Source: a virus. From it: DNA of 57,566 bases. The stretch lies in IMG/VR virus record IMGVR_UViG_3300046514_000174, positions 1 through 57,566 of that record; one strand, written 5' to 3'. Shown one piece after another: positions 17,674 to 24,475 of the stretch; within the stretch, counting starts at the first letter, position 1, and every line of letters starts with the position of its first letter. The position numbers were made by a program, and so were the translations under genes. Below the pieces are notes generated by a model. That model was not told where the DNA came from and searched no databases. It saw only the letters and a list, made by a program, of their open reading frames with translations.

Positions 17674-17755
17674 TTTTACGAGCGTAGCTCAGGAGTACAG
17701 AGTGAGTTACTTTTACATTCCCTGTGTGGTACTCTGAAAGTGAGTTACCTTTATT
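17661..17755. repeat. Three direct repeats, operator-like
   Basis: Units at 17661-17680, 17698-17717 and 17736-17755 share the core AGTGAGTYA followed by a T-rich stretch. Spacing is 37 and 38 bases. They lie just upstream of the late operon. The TGAGTCA-type core recurs at the start of the gene at 24736 and, reversed, just after the strong promoter at 29462-29490. Likely binding sites of a phage regulator. Confidence 0.65.
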
Positions 17756-18023
17756 CAAAACTGATTTCCTACATGGGGGGAGGTCCGTTCCCACTATGCA
17801 CGCTTAATGAGGGATAGGGGTGGTATATGCTAGATAGTGATGCCATATGACTGAGGTGAAACTGAGTGAAATTGTGACTTGTGTACCTCACCTGTATGCC
17901 TCATACTGTCCCTGGCGGAGCTATCAGACTAGCGTCTGATGTGTTGGCCTCAAGCCTTAACAACCGAATACGGAAATGGGTGTTATGAGTACCTGTCTAC
18001 TGCTAACCAGAAGGGGAAGCAGA
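17756..18023. other. Divergent intergenic region between late and early blocks
   Basis: No convincing gene. It contains a 7-bp perfect hairpin (17933-17950, loop TAGC) and GTGAAA/GAGTGAAA-like sequences that weakly resemble the adjacent repeats. A short frame on the minus strand (17606-17794) covers the repeats and has no good start site, so I leave it out. A promoter for the plus-strand genes at 18.0 kb should lie here, but I cannot point to a clear one. Confidence 0.6.
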
Positions 18024-18263
18024 ATGATCGACTGGGAACTAGAGGCACAAATCATCGAGGTGGTTGACCTACACGATGCTTGCATCATGAGGGAAGATCG
18101 CATCGGTGATAGGTTAGCCCGTGCAGAGCTAAGGTCTGATACCGACAGCCTGTACTACCACGCACTAGAACAAGCCCTCAGCGAGAATGATACTGCCCTC
18201 CTGCTAGCAGAGCAGGAGGTAACCATTCTTCGATGGTTGCAGGGTATCGTATGTGGCAAGTAG
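18024..18263 (+). CDS. Small acidic helical protein, unknown
   Basis: 79 residues from ATG 18024, which has AAGGGG seven bases upstream; the frame extends to 17976 but without a binding site. The protein is almost all helix and rich in acidic residues (LEAQIIEVVDLHDACIMRED). First gene of the plus-strand early region; it overlaps the next gene. Confidence 0.7.
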   Translation: MIDWELEAQIIEVVDLHDACIMREDRIGDRLARAELRSDTDSLYYHALEQALSENDTALLLAEQEVTILRWLQGIVCGK

Positions 18264-18478
18264 TCGATGCCATCGGTACCCTGCTAGGGCCACTATGGCC
18301 GGACTGGCTAGACTCTGTACTAGACTGCCTAACCAGCTGGCCAGACATGATCGCATCATGTGGTGTCCAGTGCGCTGTGCTCAATACAGTCTATGCCCTA
18401 TTGTTCGCAGTAGGACAGGCAGACTGTAGCAGCACACCGCAACGTATCCTAGTCCTACTCACTGGATTGTGCGAGTAA
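18251..18478 (+). CDS. Small Trp/Cys-containing protein, unknown
   Basis: About 75 residues from ATG 18251 (AGGG six bases upstream), overlapping the previous gene by 13 bases. It has hydrophobic stretches (VVDAIGTLLGPLWPDWL, VLNTVYALLFAVG) that could span or sit on a membrane. No family recognised. Confidence 0.55.
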   Translation: MWQVVDAIGTLLGPLWPDWLDSVLDCLTSWPDMIASCGVQCAVLNTVYALLFAVGQADCSSTPQRILVLLTGLCE

Positions 18479-18530
18479 CTAACGCGATGGTTGGCAGTAG
18501 ACAGGTACCCATAACATGAAGGAGTAAACC

Positions 18531-18770
18531 ATGTACCTGTCACAAGTTACGATTCGGGTGAACTGGGAACAAACCAACGACTACCGTAACCCTGATTACC
18601 CGTCTCGCAAGTACTACCGTCCGTCCACTATCACAGCGTTGGTCAACACGACTGACCATGTGGAAGCATTGCGTACGGTAGTGAATCTTCATACTGGGCC
18701 GAACGATAAGGTCTATCAGTCCAGTGTGAAAACGATCCCAGTGTTAGAGGTATCGCAAGATGCCTACTGA
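18531..18770 (+). CDS. Small hypothetical protein
   Basis: 79 residues with a good binding site (GGAG, seven bases before ATG). The N-terminus reads as beta strands (YLSQVTIRVNWEQ), followed by a Tyr/Arg-rich loop. It overlaps the next gene by 11 bases. Function unknown. Confidence 0.7.
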   Translation: MYLSQVTIRVNWEQTNDYRNPDYPSRKYYRPSTITALVNTTDHVEALRTVVNLHTGPNDKVYQSSVKTIPVLEVSQDAY

Positions 18771-18969
18771 CGCAATGGTCAACGAGTACAACACACTGAC
18801 TGATACAGTCATCCGACTGATTAGGCAGCAAAACAGTACCCGTTCATTCGTCGCCTACGCTCGACTGGCACGCGCCATCACACGAGCGGATGCACGGCTG
18901 GCACGGCTGGAGCCACTGGTACTGCCATATCTGCCCACGGACGCTCCCAGCGCCTCTCAGACGTTCTGA
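18760..18969 (+). CDS. Small basic helical protein
   Basis: 69 residues, Arg/Ala-rich (FVAYARLARAITRADARLAR), coding DNA much richer in G+C than its neighbours. It might bind nucleic acid, but this is only suggested by charge. Function unknown. Confidence 0.6.
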   Translation: MPTDAMVNEYNTLTDTVIRLIRQQNSTRSFVAYARLARAITRADARLARLEPLVLPYLPTDAPSASQTF

Positions 18970-18988
18970 CACGGTGTCGCGCCGCGTG

Positions 18989-19068
18989 CCTTCCATATAA
19001 AGGGAAGGCCCCCACGACGCGCCGCCGTTCGCAGAATGAACGGGGCATAGGCTTGGCCAACAAGCCTA
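18989..19068 (+). promoter_or_regulatory. GC-rich leader with two hairpins
   Basis: The gap before the gene at 19085 has CCTTCC-atataaa-GGGAAGG (18989-19008) and an 8-bp hairpin TAGGCTTG/CAAGCCTA (19048-19068) just upstream of the binding site AGGGG. The first includes the recurrent CATATAAAGGGAAGG motif. These may control translation of the downstream gene. Confidence 0.5.
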
Positions 19069-19084
19069 CACAGGGGTACCCATC

Positions 19085-19456
19085 GTGGCAGACAACAGCA
19101 ATACCACGCCGATGTCAGTGTCCTGCAATATCAACAACTACGACAATCAAACGCGGTTGATTGCTTGGGCTACAGCACAGATTGACCCTGAGACTAACGA
19201 GCCGATGGCCATTCCACGTGCCATCAAGGCGCTGCTCTTCGCTACCGTGCCGACTATGGTCCGAGCGGATGAGAATGAGCGTAAGCCTAAGCAACCAGCG
19301 CCCATCTCACTCCTCGAGGCAGCCATCGGTAAGGCAGCCTACGACAAGCTCACCCCTCTAGATCGCAAACAGAAGGAAGCTCAGCTGGCCTCTCTGGACA
19401 TCGCTGCTATCGTGGCACAAGCGCTGGCAGCCCAGGCGGCCGCCGCCGCCGAGTAA
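19085..19456 (+). CDS. Hypothetical protein with Ala-rich tail
   Basis: 123 residues from GTG 19085. The N-terminal half has VSCNINNYDNQTRLIAW; the C-terminus is helical and ends in a run of alanines. Two terminators follow and structured leaders precede, so it appears to be its own transcription unit and may be highly expressed. No family recognised. Confidence 0.7.
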   Translation: MADNSNTTPMSVSCNINNYDNQTRLIAWATAQIDPETNEPMAIPRAIKALLFATVPTMVRADENERKPKQPAPISLLEAAIGKAAYDKLTPLDRKQKEAQLASLDIAAIVAQALAAQAAAAAE

Positions 19457-19470
19457 CACCCATCCACACT

Positions 19471-19502
19471 GCCCACTAGCACATTGCTGCTAGTGGGCTT
19501 TT
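19471..19502 (+). terminator. Rho-independent terminator
   Basis: An 11-bp stem (19471-19481 with 19488-19498), six-base loop and TTTT. It directly follows the gene ending at 19456. Confidence 0.85.
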
Positions 19503-19639
19503 GTGGTAGGCAGATATTGCCTAGGGGGTCATCATGTAATCCGTGTGTCATCTGTCTAGCATTCTCACGCCGTGCTAGCAGTAGACGATAAATTAGTGCG
19601 TGGCCCTACCTGTGCGCCATCACAGGTAGGGTAATAGGC

Positions 19640-19690
19640 AAAACCCCTTACATACCACGGCTCACGTCCGTGGTATGTAAGGGGTTTTTT
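19640..19690. terminator. Very strong terminator
   Basis: A 21-bp perfect stem (19640-19660 with 19668-19688), seven-base loop and a run of six T at 19685-19690. It insulates the region upstream from the early promoter at 19.86 kb. The stem also works on the other strand, with a weaker T-run. Confidence 0.88.
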
Positions 19691-19859
19691 GTTGCCTTGC
19701 TACCCACAGCTAACATTAGTTGTTAGGTAACATCAGGTCCAGCTACAGACTGCGCCAGGCTACACTAGCAAGTGCTTTTGCACAAAAGTCGAACCACGTT
19801 GTGCTAGTCTTAGCTAATTGTTCATTACCTATCATTAGTTGAGTTTAAGACGTATATAT
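19691..19859. other. Intergenic stretch without a gene
   Basis: No gene seen. One small palindrome (CTTTTG-CA-CAAAAG around 19772) is present. The stretch becomes AT-rich toward the promoter. Confidence 0.6.
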
Positions 19860-19888
19860 TTGCATAATTTTGGATATTCCTGTATAAT
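19860..19888 (+). promoter_or_regulatory. Predicted early promoter
   Basis: TTGCAT (19860-19865), a 17-base spacer and a perfect TATAAT (19883-19888). Transcription would begin about seven bases later, near 19895, exactly at the left arm of the large inverted repeat. Confidence 0.7.
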
Positions 19889-19894
19889 AGGAGA

Positions 19895-20014
19895 GGAACC
19901 GAGAAAATACAGTATTCTTTTAATAGACAATAGAATATATAAGTATATAAGAATACTCTTATATACTTACCCTTTAGTAAAACAATACAAACATTACTGT
20001 ATTTTCTCGGTTCC
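19895..20014 (+). repeat. Long nested inverted repeat at the mRNA 5' end
   Basis: Perfect 20-bp arms (19895-19914 and 19995-20014) enclose 80 AT-rich bases. Inside is a second perfect palindrome, 13-bp arms with loop ATAC (19940-19952 and 19957-19969). As RNA it would place a closed stem at the very 5' end of the early transcript. As DNA it could be an origin or protein-binding site. A good ribosome binding site and the next gene follow within 25 bases. Confidence 0.8.
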
Positions 20015-20036
20015 AGACTAATGAAGAGAGGAAGTT

Positions 20037-20702
20037 ATGCCCCGAAAGAAAAATGCCCCAGAACAACCACCATTCTATGACCCATTCAACCTAAGTAACG
20101 AACCCAAGCCGCCAACAGAAGAAACAATGTCCCAGTACAACGAGTACATAACCCGTTTAAGGAACCCCAAACGACCACCCTACCAGAACCCTTACCAGTG
20201 GAAGGCAGGTAACCTTACAAAAGTTTCACTGTACCTTTCCCACCCAAGTCGTGAGGGTCTCTACAAATTAGCCCGCACCTTCAATTATGGACATGACCAA
20301 TCCACGGCTAGGCAAGCTAACATATCCTCATTCCTACGTTCCCTAGCAGACCCACTAGTAGAATGGACCGATGAACGTCCCGAACAGTTACGTTCCCTAG
20401 ACCACGATATAATAACTAACGGTGGAGTACCACTATGGATAGACCCCGATGAACACTACCCTCGCATAAATGCCCAGTTTTTCCTTACCAATACAATCAA
20501 GGACATATTCTATAAATTAGCACTGTCCTTCATGATATTCCCACCTAACCACATCAAAGCCCTACCCGTAGGTCCAACACTGTCCATGTTATTTGAAGTA
20601 ATAGGCCGTAACCTACTAGTACCCCACAATGTCCCTATGAACCCAAACCCAGCGAAAAAGTATTACCCACCACAGAAACACCTATACGATTACTCCATAT
20701 AA
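20037..20702 (+). CDS. Early protein with two ribbon-helix-helix-like repeats
   Basis: 221 residues, binding site AGAGGAAG before ATG. Two related segments are visible. One is KVSLYLSHPSREGLYKLART with SSFLRSLADPLVEW. The other is AQFFLTNTIKDIFYKLALSF with LSMLFEVIGRNLL. Each has a strand followed by two helices, like a ribbon-helix-helix DNA-binding unit fused in tandem. The gene follows a large inverted repeat, which it may bind. The fold assignment is by eye. Confidence 0.6.
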   Translation: MPRKKNAPEQPPFYDPFNLSNEPKPPTEETMSQYNEYITRLRNPKRPPYQNPYQWKAGNLTKVSLYLSHPSREGLYKLARTFNYGHDQSTARQANISSFLRSLADPLVEWTDERPEQLRSLDHDIITNGGVPLWIDPDEHYPRINAQFFLTNTIKDIFYKLALSFMIFPPNHIKALPVGPTLSMLFEVIGRNLLVPHNVPMNPNPAKKYYPPQKHLYDYSI

Positions 20703-20778
20703 CCCACACAAGATGCACAAAGTAGTTTAACGTCATGGTTACACAACGGTAACCCAATCTAGCGCCAGGAGTACCACA

Positions 20779-21126
20779 ATGCGCCAAGTACCCATGTCCC
20801 ACAATACCGATACCACCCCATACCCAATAGACCACCAAGAGTACCTCACGGCCATAGGCTACACCCAAGCCCTACGCCAATTCTCCAGCAACGTTGCTGC
20901 ACTGGACAATTACCGCCAGCACCGATACAACATCGGTACGTATGGTTACAACCTAGCATACGGACGGATGCGGTATTGGCGTAACAAACTGGACACCATT
21001 ATCCGCACCCATAGTTGCCACGTCTGTAACCGCTGGACTGGCACCCATTACCTACATGCAGATAACTACTGGCTGGCACAGCAATCCCAACCAGAGTTTA
21101 TCTGTGACCACTGCCTACAAGCCTAG
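20779..21126 (+). CDS. Zinc-ribbon early protein, unknown
   Basis: 115 residues from ATG 20779 (AGGAG seven bases before). The C-terminal half has CHVC and, about 28 residues on, CDHC, a likely zinc site. The N-terminus is Tyr/Gln-rich helix. Function unknown. Confidence 0.68.
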   Translation: MRQVPMSHNTDTTPYPIDHQEYLTAIGYTQALRQFSSNVAALDNYRQHRYNIGTYGYNLAYGRMRYWRNKLDTIIRTHSCHVCNRWTGTHYLHADNYWLAQQSQPEFICDHCLQA

Positions 21127-21186
21127 CTTACCTTTGTGCGCTCGGCACGGGTTGAAAACAGAGTACCCATTAAAGGAGCGTAACTA

Positions 21187-21357
21187 ATGCCCCGTAACGG
21201 TTGGATGGTCTACCTACGTTTGAAGTCTGGTGACCACATTGAAGTAGCCTACTTCAACATGTGGGATATAGCCTACCAATTCTGCATCATGCATGAATGG
21301 GTGTATGATCTATTCATTACTCCAACCAACACTGAGGGAGTGGCCAACTATAACTAA
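21187..21357 (+). CDS. Small early protein, 56 residues
   Basis: A short gene with GGAG nine bases before ATG and stop directly before the first copy of the RNA element. It starts MPRNGWMVYLRLKSGDHIEV, a probable small beta fold, and is Trp/Tyr-rich. Function unknown. Confidence 0.65.
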   Translation: MPRNGWMVYLRLKSGDHIEVAYFNMWDIAYQFCIMHEWVYDLFITPTNTEGVANYN

Positions 21358-21358
21358 T

Positions 21359-21445
21359 GCAGAGTGGACCAACCACCATACAGCCAGTATGGCCAGGTTG
21401 GTTTAATGCACACAAGGGGTCACAAGTCCCCTTAATACAGTGCAT
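21359..21445 (+). ncRNA. Structured intergenic RNA element, copy 1
   Basis: Starts GCAGAGTGG right after a stop codon. P1 hairpin CCAACC/GGTTGG with inner CCATAC/GTATGG; then GTTTAATG; P3 ATGCAC/GTGCAT encloses P4 AAGGGG/CCCCTT with loop TCACAAGT. The loop TCAC can pair with the leader GTGG. The GAGG ribosome site of the next gene follows immediately. Confidence 0.85.
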
Positions 21446-21455
21446 GAGGTAATCA

Positions 21456-21674
21456 ATGTCCAGCCTGACCTTAGAGCAACGTATGGCCAGGGCATCACAA
21501 CATGCTAACTTTGTATTGGTGGTAAACTATACCACTGGCTCGGGTAAGAAGTCAGTGCAAGTGTACGGTTTGATTGGCAACGAGACAGATGCACGTAACG
21601 TTGCCAGCCGTACAGTCCGTACATTTCCCCATAAGGTTACCAGTCATGAGTTTATCGTTACGTGCCATGACTAA
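21456..21674 (+). CDS. Small early protein, 72 residues
   Basis: Its GAGG site directly follows RNA element copy 1. The N-terminus is helical (LEQRMARASQHANF), then beta strands (KKSVQVYGLIGNETDARNVA) typical of a small alpha/beta protein. Function unknown. Confidence 0.68.
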   Translation: MSSLTLEQRMARASQHANFVLVVNYTTGSGKKSVQVYGLIGNETDARNVASRTVRTFPHKVTSHEFIVTCHD

Positions 21675-21894
21675 TGGTAGGGGATCGATAGGCTTAATGG
21701 TGGTACACGGTCATACATTTAAGCAACCCCGTGTACTACCTAACGGTATGATACAGAGTACCGACACTCCCGTATCATACCACAATGCAGGGGTTACTAT
21801 GGACAACCAGAAGCACCCCTCTCACAATGCCTATAAGACAGGGTGCCGATGTAACCTATGCAAGGAGTTTATGCACAACTACCGTAAGAAGTAG
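21667..21894 (+). CDS. Small early protein with GCRC zinc motif
   Basis: 75 residues from ATG 21667, overlapping the previous gene; ATG 21697 or 21787 are alternatives. The C-terminus has HNAYKTGCRCNLCKEFMHNY, the motif seen again in the gene at 30533 and common in actinobacteriophage small proteins. It probably binds zinc. The stop shares its last base with RNA element copy 2. Confidence 0.6.
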   Translation: MTNGRGSIGLMVVHGHTFKQPRVLPNGMIQSTDTPVSYHNAGVTMDNQKHPSHNAYKTGCRCNLCKEFMHNYRKK

Positions 21895-21982
21895 CAGAGT
21901 GGGCCAACACACTACACTACCAGTGTAGCCAGTGTTGGTTTAATGCGCGAGCAAGTCACAAGCCTTGCTAATACTAGCGCAT
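21894..21982 (+). ncRNA. Structured intergenic RNA element, copy 2
   Basis: GCAGAGTGG leader. P1 CCAACA/TGTTGG with inner CTACACT/AGTGTAG; GTTTAATG; P3 ATGCGC/GCGCAT around P4 AGCAAG/CTTGCT with loop TCACAAGC. Same pseudoknot type as copies 1 and 5 (GTGG with TCAC). Followed by a G-run binding site and the gene at 22000. Confidence 0.85.
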
Positions 21983-21999
21983 AACAAAAGGGGGGGCCA

Positions 22000-22317
22000 A
22001 TGGCACTTACTCGTGAACAAGCCCTAAACGCCCATGAGTTTCATGTAGGCCAGTGTACCCGTACCGTAGGCCCACGTGGTGGTATCACCACACACAGTGA
22101 GGTATGGCGACGTAACGGCCAGACCAAAACATGGAAAACCCGCCCCGATGAGTATTCCATTCCAATTAAGTATGGCATGGGGTACGGACGACGTGGTTAC
22201 AACTACATCACACAAGACCAAGCACAGCACTGGCATTGTGCCGAGGATTGCCCACTCCATGACCCAACGTACACTACCCTAGAACCAGACGTACGAAAGG
22301 CTACGTCCAATGCTTAA
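22000..22317 (+). CDS. Early protein, 105 residues, unknown
   Basis: Follows RNA element copy 2 and a run of seven G. Basic middle part (EVWRRNGQTKTWKTRPDEYS), then a Cys/His-bearing C-terminal part (HWHCAEDCPLHD) that may bind zinc. Overlaps the next gene by eight bases. Confidence 0.7.
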   Translation: MALTREQALNAHEFHVGQCTRTVGPRGGITTHSEVWRRNGQTKTWKTRPDEYSIPIKYGMGYGRRGYNYITQDQAQHWHCAEDCPLHDPTYTTLEPDVRKATSNA

Positions 22318-22480
22318 CCAGGACCAACTAGTACGACTGTCCATTGTACTACAACATGCCTACACTAGGCAGTCCATCCGTGGCAACGAGAATGAATGTC
22401 TTAGGTTACAAGACATTCATACTATTCTTGGCCATCTCTACACACCATACATTAAGGCTAAGGTTGCCACTCACCATTAA
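22310..22480 (+). CDS. Small helical early protein, 56 residues
   Basis: ATG overlaps the previous gene by 8 bases; stop TAA lies immediately before RNA element copy 3. Mostly helix (LVRLSIVLQHAYTRQSIRG). No family recognised; called from tight fit between neighbours. Confidence 0.6.
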   Translation: MLNQDQLVRLSIVLQHAYTRQSIRGNENECLRLQDIHTILGHLYTPYIKAKVATHH

Positions 22481-22568
22481 GCAGATGGGACTACCCACCC
22501 TACACTCCAGTAGGGTCAGGGTAGTTTAATGCACAGAGACGGTCCAAAGTCCGTCTAATCCAGTGCAT
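22481..22568 (+). ncRNA. Structured intergenic RNA element, copy 3
   Basis: GCAGATGGG leader. P1 CTACCC/GGGTAG with inner ACCCTAC/GTAGGGT; GTTTAATG; P3 ATGCAC/GTGCAT around P4 AGACGG/CCGTCT with loop TCCAAAGT. Second pseudoknot type: leader TGGG with loop TCCA. Followed by AAGGGG and a GTG start. Confidence 0.85.
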
Positions 22569-22581
22569 AAGGGGTACCACA

Positions 22582-22815
22582 GTGCTAAAGCATGAGTACA
22601 ACAACCGTGGCCTACACCGTATCAAATACGTAGGCCATACCACCGAGCAGAACTACCCACACACTCAGTTAGGGGAAATGACCAACTACACTTCTCCAGC
22701 ATTCATCGAAGTGGATGATATCCACTACGTTGTCTTTACCCCATACTACTTTACCGATGAAGGCCCAGGGTTACTGGCTGATACCATCTACCAACTCACC
22801 CCTATCAACCAGTAA
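22582..22815 (+). CDS. Small early protein, 77 residues
   Basis: GTG start at 22582 with AAGGGG in the preceding element. Beta-rich: FIEVDDIHYVVFTPYYFTDE. Acidic C-terminal half. Function unknown. Confidence 0.66.
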   Translation: MLKHEYNNRGLHRIKYVGHTTEQNYPHTQLGEMTNYTSPAFIEVDDIHYVVFTPYYFTDEGPGLLADTIYQLTPINQ

Positions 22816-22833
22816 GAAAAGGGGGACCGCAGG

Positions 22834-23010
22834 TTGCCTATCAATAACGACCAGCTAGCCAAAGAATACCGTAAGTGGCACGAAGCGTGGCGTACGGAAC
22901 TAGCTCTACTGCCTATGTTACCCAAGGGTTCCATGCAAGCCCGTAACTGCCAACAACGCCTAACCTATGCTGTCCGCCAGCTAGAGCGCATTGAAAGGTT
23001 AACCCAATGA
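22834..23010 (+). CDS. Small basic helical protein, 58 residues
   Basis: TTG start at 22834 with AGGGGG eight bases before; the stop overlaps the next ATG (ATGA). Almost all helix and basic (AKEYRKWHEAWRTELALL and RQLERIERL). Called from the binding site and coupling. Confidence 0.6.
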   Translation: MPINNDQLAKEYRKWHEAWRTELALLPMLPKGSMQARNCQQRLTYAVRQLERIERLTQ

Positions 23011-23381
23011 AAGTCTACGGCGTAACCCAACCGCAACTCACTCAAATCGCCACCCAGCTAGACGTAGCTCTGTTTAACGTCCGTACCGACCCTGACCGTA
23101 ACCCCAACCTTACTCCACTAACGTACTTCCAACTCCGACCTACCCAAACGGACACCAATGAGTACCGTAAGGTAGGTCGTAGCGGTCGTAGGGTACATGC
23201 TATCTCCTGGGAAGGACATAGGGACTTCTTCATTGCCCTATTCCAAGAATACCCCAATGCTAAGGTCGTTACTGGCCTGGTCCAACGGTACACTACCAAC
23301 GGCCGTTTGGCAGGTTGGGGTGTAACTTACAATGGTCAACAAGACTACCTCGAAAAGTACCCCATGACTGCCCTAGCCTAG
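23007..23381 (+). CDS. Early protein, 124 residues, unknown
   Basis: Coupled to the preceding gene by ATGA. An alpha/beta protein: MKVYGVTQPQLTQIATQLDV, then basic HAISWEGHRDFFIALF, then RLAGWGVTYNGQQDYL. It is followed by RNA element copy 4. I recognise no family. Confidence 0.68.
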   Translation: MKVYGVTQPQLTQIATQLDVALFNVRTDPDRNPNLTPLTYFQLRPTQTDTNEYRKVGRSGRRVHAISWEGHRDFFIALFQEYPNAKVVTGLVQRYTTNGRLAGWGVTYNGQQDYLEKYPMTALA

Positions 23382-23382
23382 C

Positions 23383-23476
23383 GCAGATGGGACCAACTGA
23401 CACTACCACCATACGGTAAGTGTCAGTTGGTTTAATGCGGCTATACGGTCCACAGCCCGTATAAAACTACCCGCAT
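23383..23476 (+). ncRNA. Structured intergenic RNA element, copy 4
   Basis: GCAGATGGG leader. Long P1 CCAACTGACACT/AGTGTCAGTTGG; GTTTAATG; P3 ATGCGG/CCGCAT around P4 ATACGG/CCGTAT with loop TCCACAGC. Second pseudoknot type (TGGG with TCCA). GAGG and ATG of the next gene follow within 12 bases. Confidence 0.85.
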
Positions 23477-23487
23477 GAGGAACTACC

Positions 23488-23643
23488 ATGAAGTTTAAGG
23501 TTACACTGTCACACCTTGGTGGGTACCCCTGGCTAGTCCAGGACATAACAAATGAGCGTCCCATCATAGTAGCTTCATTCATGCATCAGGATGATGCCCA
23601 AGAGTACGTAGACTTCCTCAACGCTAAGTACAAGGACAACTAA
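23488..23643 (+). CDS. Small early protein, 51 residues
   Basis: ATG 23488 is seven bases after GAGG, directly downstream of RNA element copy 4; the stop TAATG overlaps the next start. It starts MKFKVTLSHLGGYPWLVQD and ends in an acidic helix (DDAQEYVDFLNAKY). Function unknown. Confidence 0.66.
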   Translation: MKFKVTLSHLGGYPWLVQDITNERPIIVASFMHQDDAQEYVDFLNAKYKDN

Positions 23644-24038
23644 TGTACCACGATAGCCCACCCTCATCCTACTATGAACCACCAGACTATGAACCCCAGG
23701 TAGACTTTAGCTGGTCCCGTACCCAACGTACCCGTACCCAACACCAATGCACTACCTGCCGTAAACACATTCCCATCGGTACCCTTACCACAGTTACGTT
23801 TGAGCGAGTCGAGGGCCAGCAGTACTACTTACGTACCTGTACTGGTATCTACAAGCCCCCTAGTTATAACTGTGATGTCCTTACAGGACCGCTATCCCGT
23901 ATTGGCTACCTTGTCTTGAATGATGATACGGTAGCCTACTTCCCGCAGAACCACGTACCGCATGCTACGTGGTTTGAGGAAACCCTAGACCAACCTGGCC
24001 AACTCATCCCCATCAGTTACCTAGGAAGGAGTAAGTAA
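23643..24038 (+). CDS. Early protein with CxxC motif, 131 residues
   Basis: Pro/Tyr-rich start, then QHQCTTCRKHIPIGTLTTVT, a possible treble-clef-like zinc hook, then beta strands and an acidic end. Starts and stops overlap neighbours by one base. Function unknown. Confidence 0.68.
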   Translation: MYHDSPPSSYYEPPDYEPQVDFSWSRTQRTRTQHQCTTCRKHIPIGTLTTVTFERVEGQQYYLRTCTGIYKPPSYNCDVLTGPLSRIGYLVLNDDTVAYFPQNHVPHATWFEETLDQPGQLIPISYLGRSK

Positions 24039-24475
24039 TGGCCCGCACAACCCCTACTCCCGAGGACATCCAAGCCCTGTCCCAAGCCCTCAATACTATG
24101 CCAGATGATCTTATCTACGGCCACCTACGAGTATGGAAAACTATGTGGAACCCACCAACTCCAGTTTACTGTGCAGTAGGGTGGTTCCTCCATGCTAAGG
24201 GTATCCCTGACGATGCTATGTCCCGGACCATTGTCTATGGTGATGAATGTCCACTCAGCATCCGTAACAAGCACTTCCGCCCACGTAAGACTCTCAGCCG
24301 CTATCCAGTCTATGAGCGTGAGGGTGTATCCCTTATGGCATCCCTCTACCACCTACCATTAAAGGAGTGCCGTAACCTTATGAAGGTAAATGACCTAACC
24401 TACAGTACCGAGCGTAAGGAAGCAGTCCAACAGTTCGTTAAGGCTATGATCCATAGAGTAACTCATCCTGCATAG
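24038..24475 (+). CDS. Early helical protein, 145 residues
   Basis: Starts in the stop codon of the previous gene. Mostly helical; CAVGWFLHAKGIPDDAMSRT sits in the middle, and the C-terminal part is basic (ERKEAVQQFVKAMIHRVTHP). The stop is immediately followed by RNA element copy 5. Function unknown. Confidence 0.68.
   Translation: MARTTPTPEDIQALSQALNTMPDDLIYGHLRVWKTMWNPPTPVYCAVGWFLHAKGIPDDAMSRTIVYGDECPLSIRNKHFRPRKTLSRYPVYEREGVSLMASLYHLPLKECRNLMKVNDLTYSTERKEAVQQFVKAMIHRVTHPA

Noticed and set aside
17661-17755. CRISPR array
   Set aside because: Only three imperfect 20-base units with spacers of 17-18 bases and no cas genes; operator repeats fit better. No CRISPR array was seen elsewhere.
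17606-17794. 62-codon minus-strand frame over the operator-like repeats
   Set aside because: Covers the repeats and the predicted late promoter; no ribosome site.
19839-20021. 60-codon frame through the early promoter and inverted repeat
   Set aside because: Covers the promoter and both palindrome arms, AT-rich, no ribosome site; regulatory DNA explains it better.
22344-22529. 61-codon frame overlapping RNA element copy 3
   Set aside because: Out of frame with the better small gene 22310-22480 and runs into the conserved RNA element.
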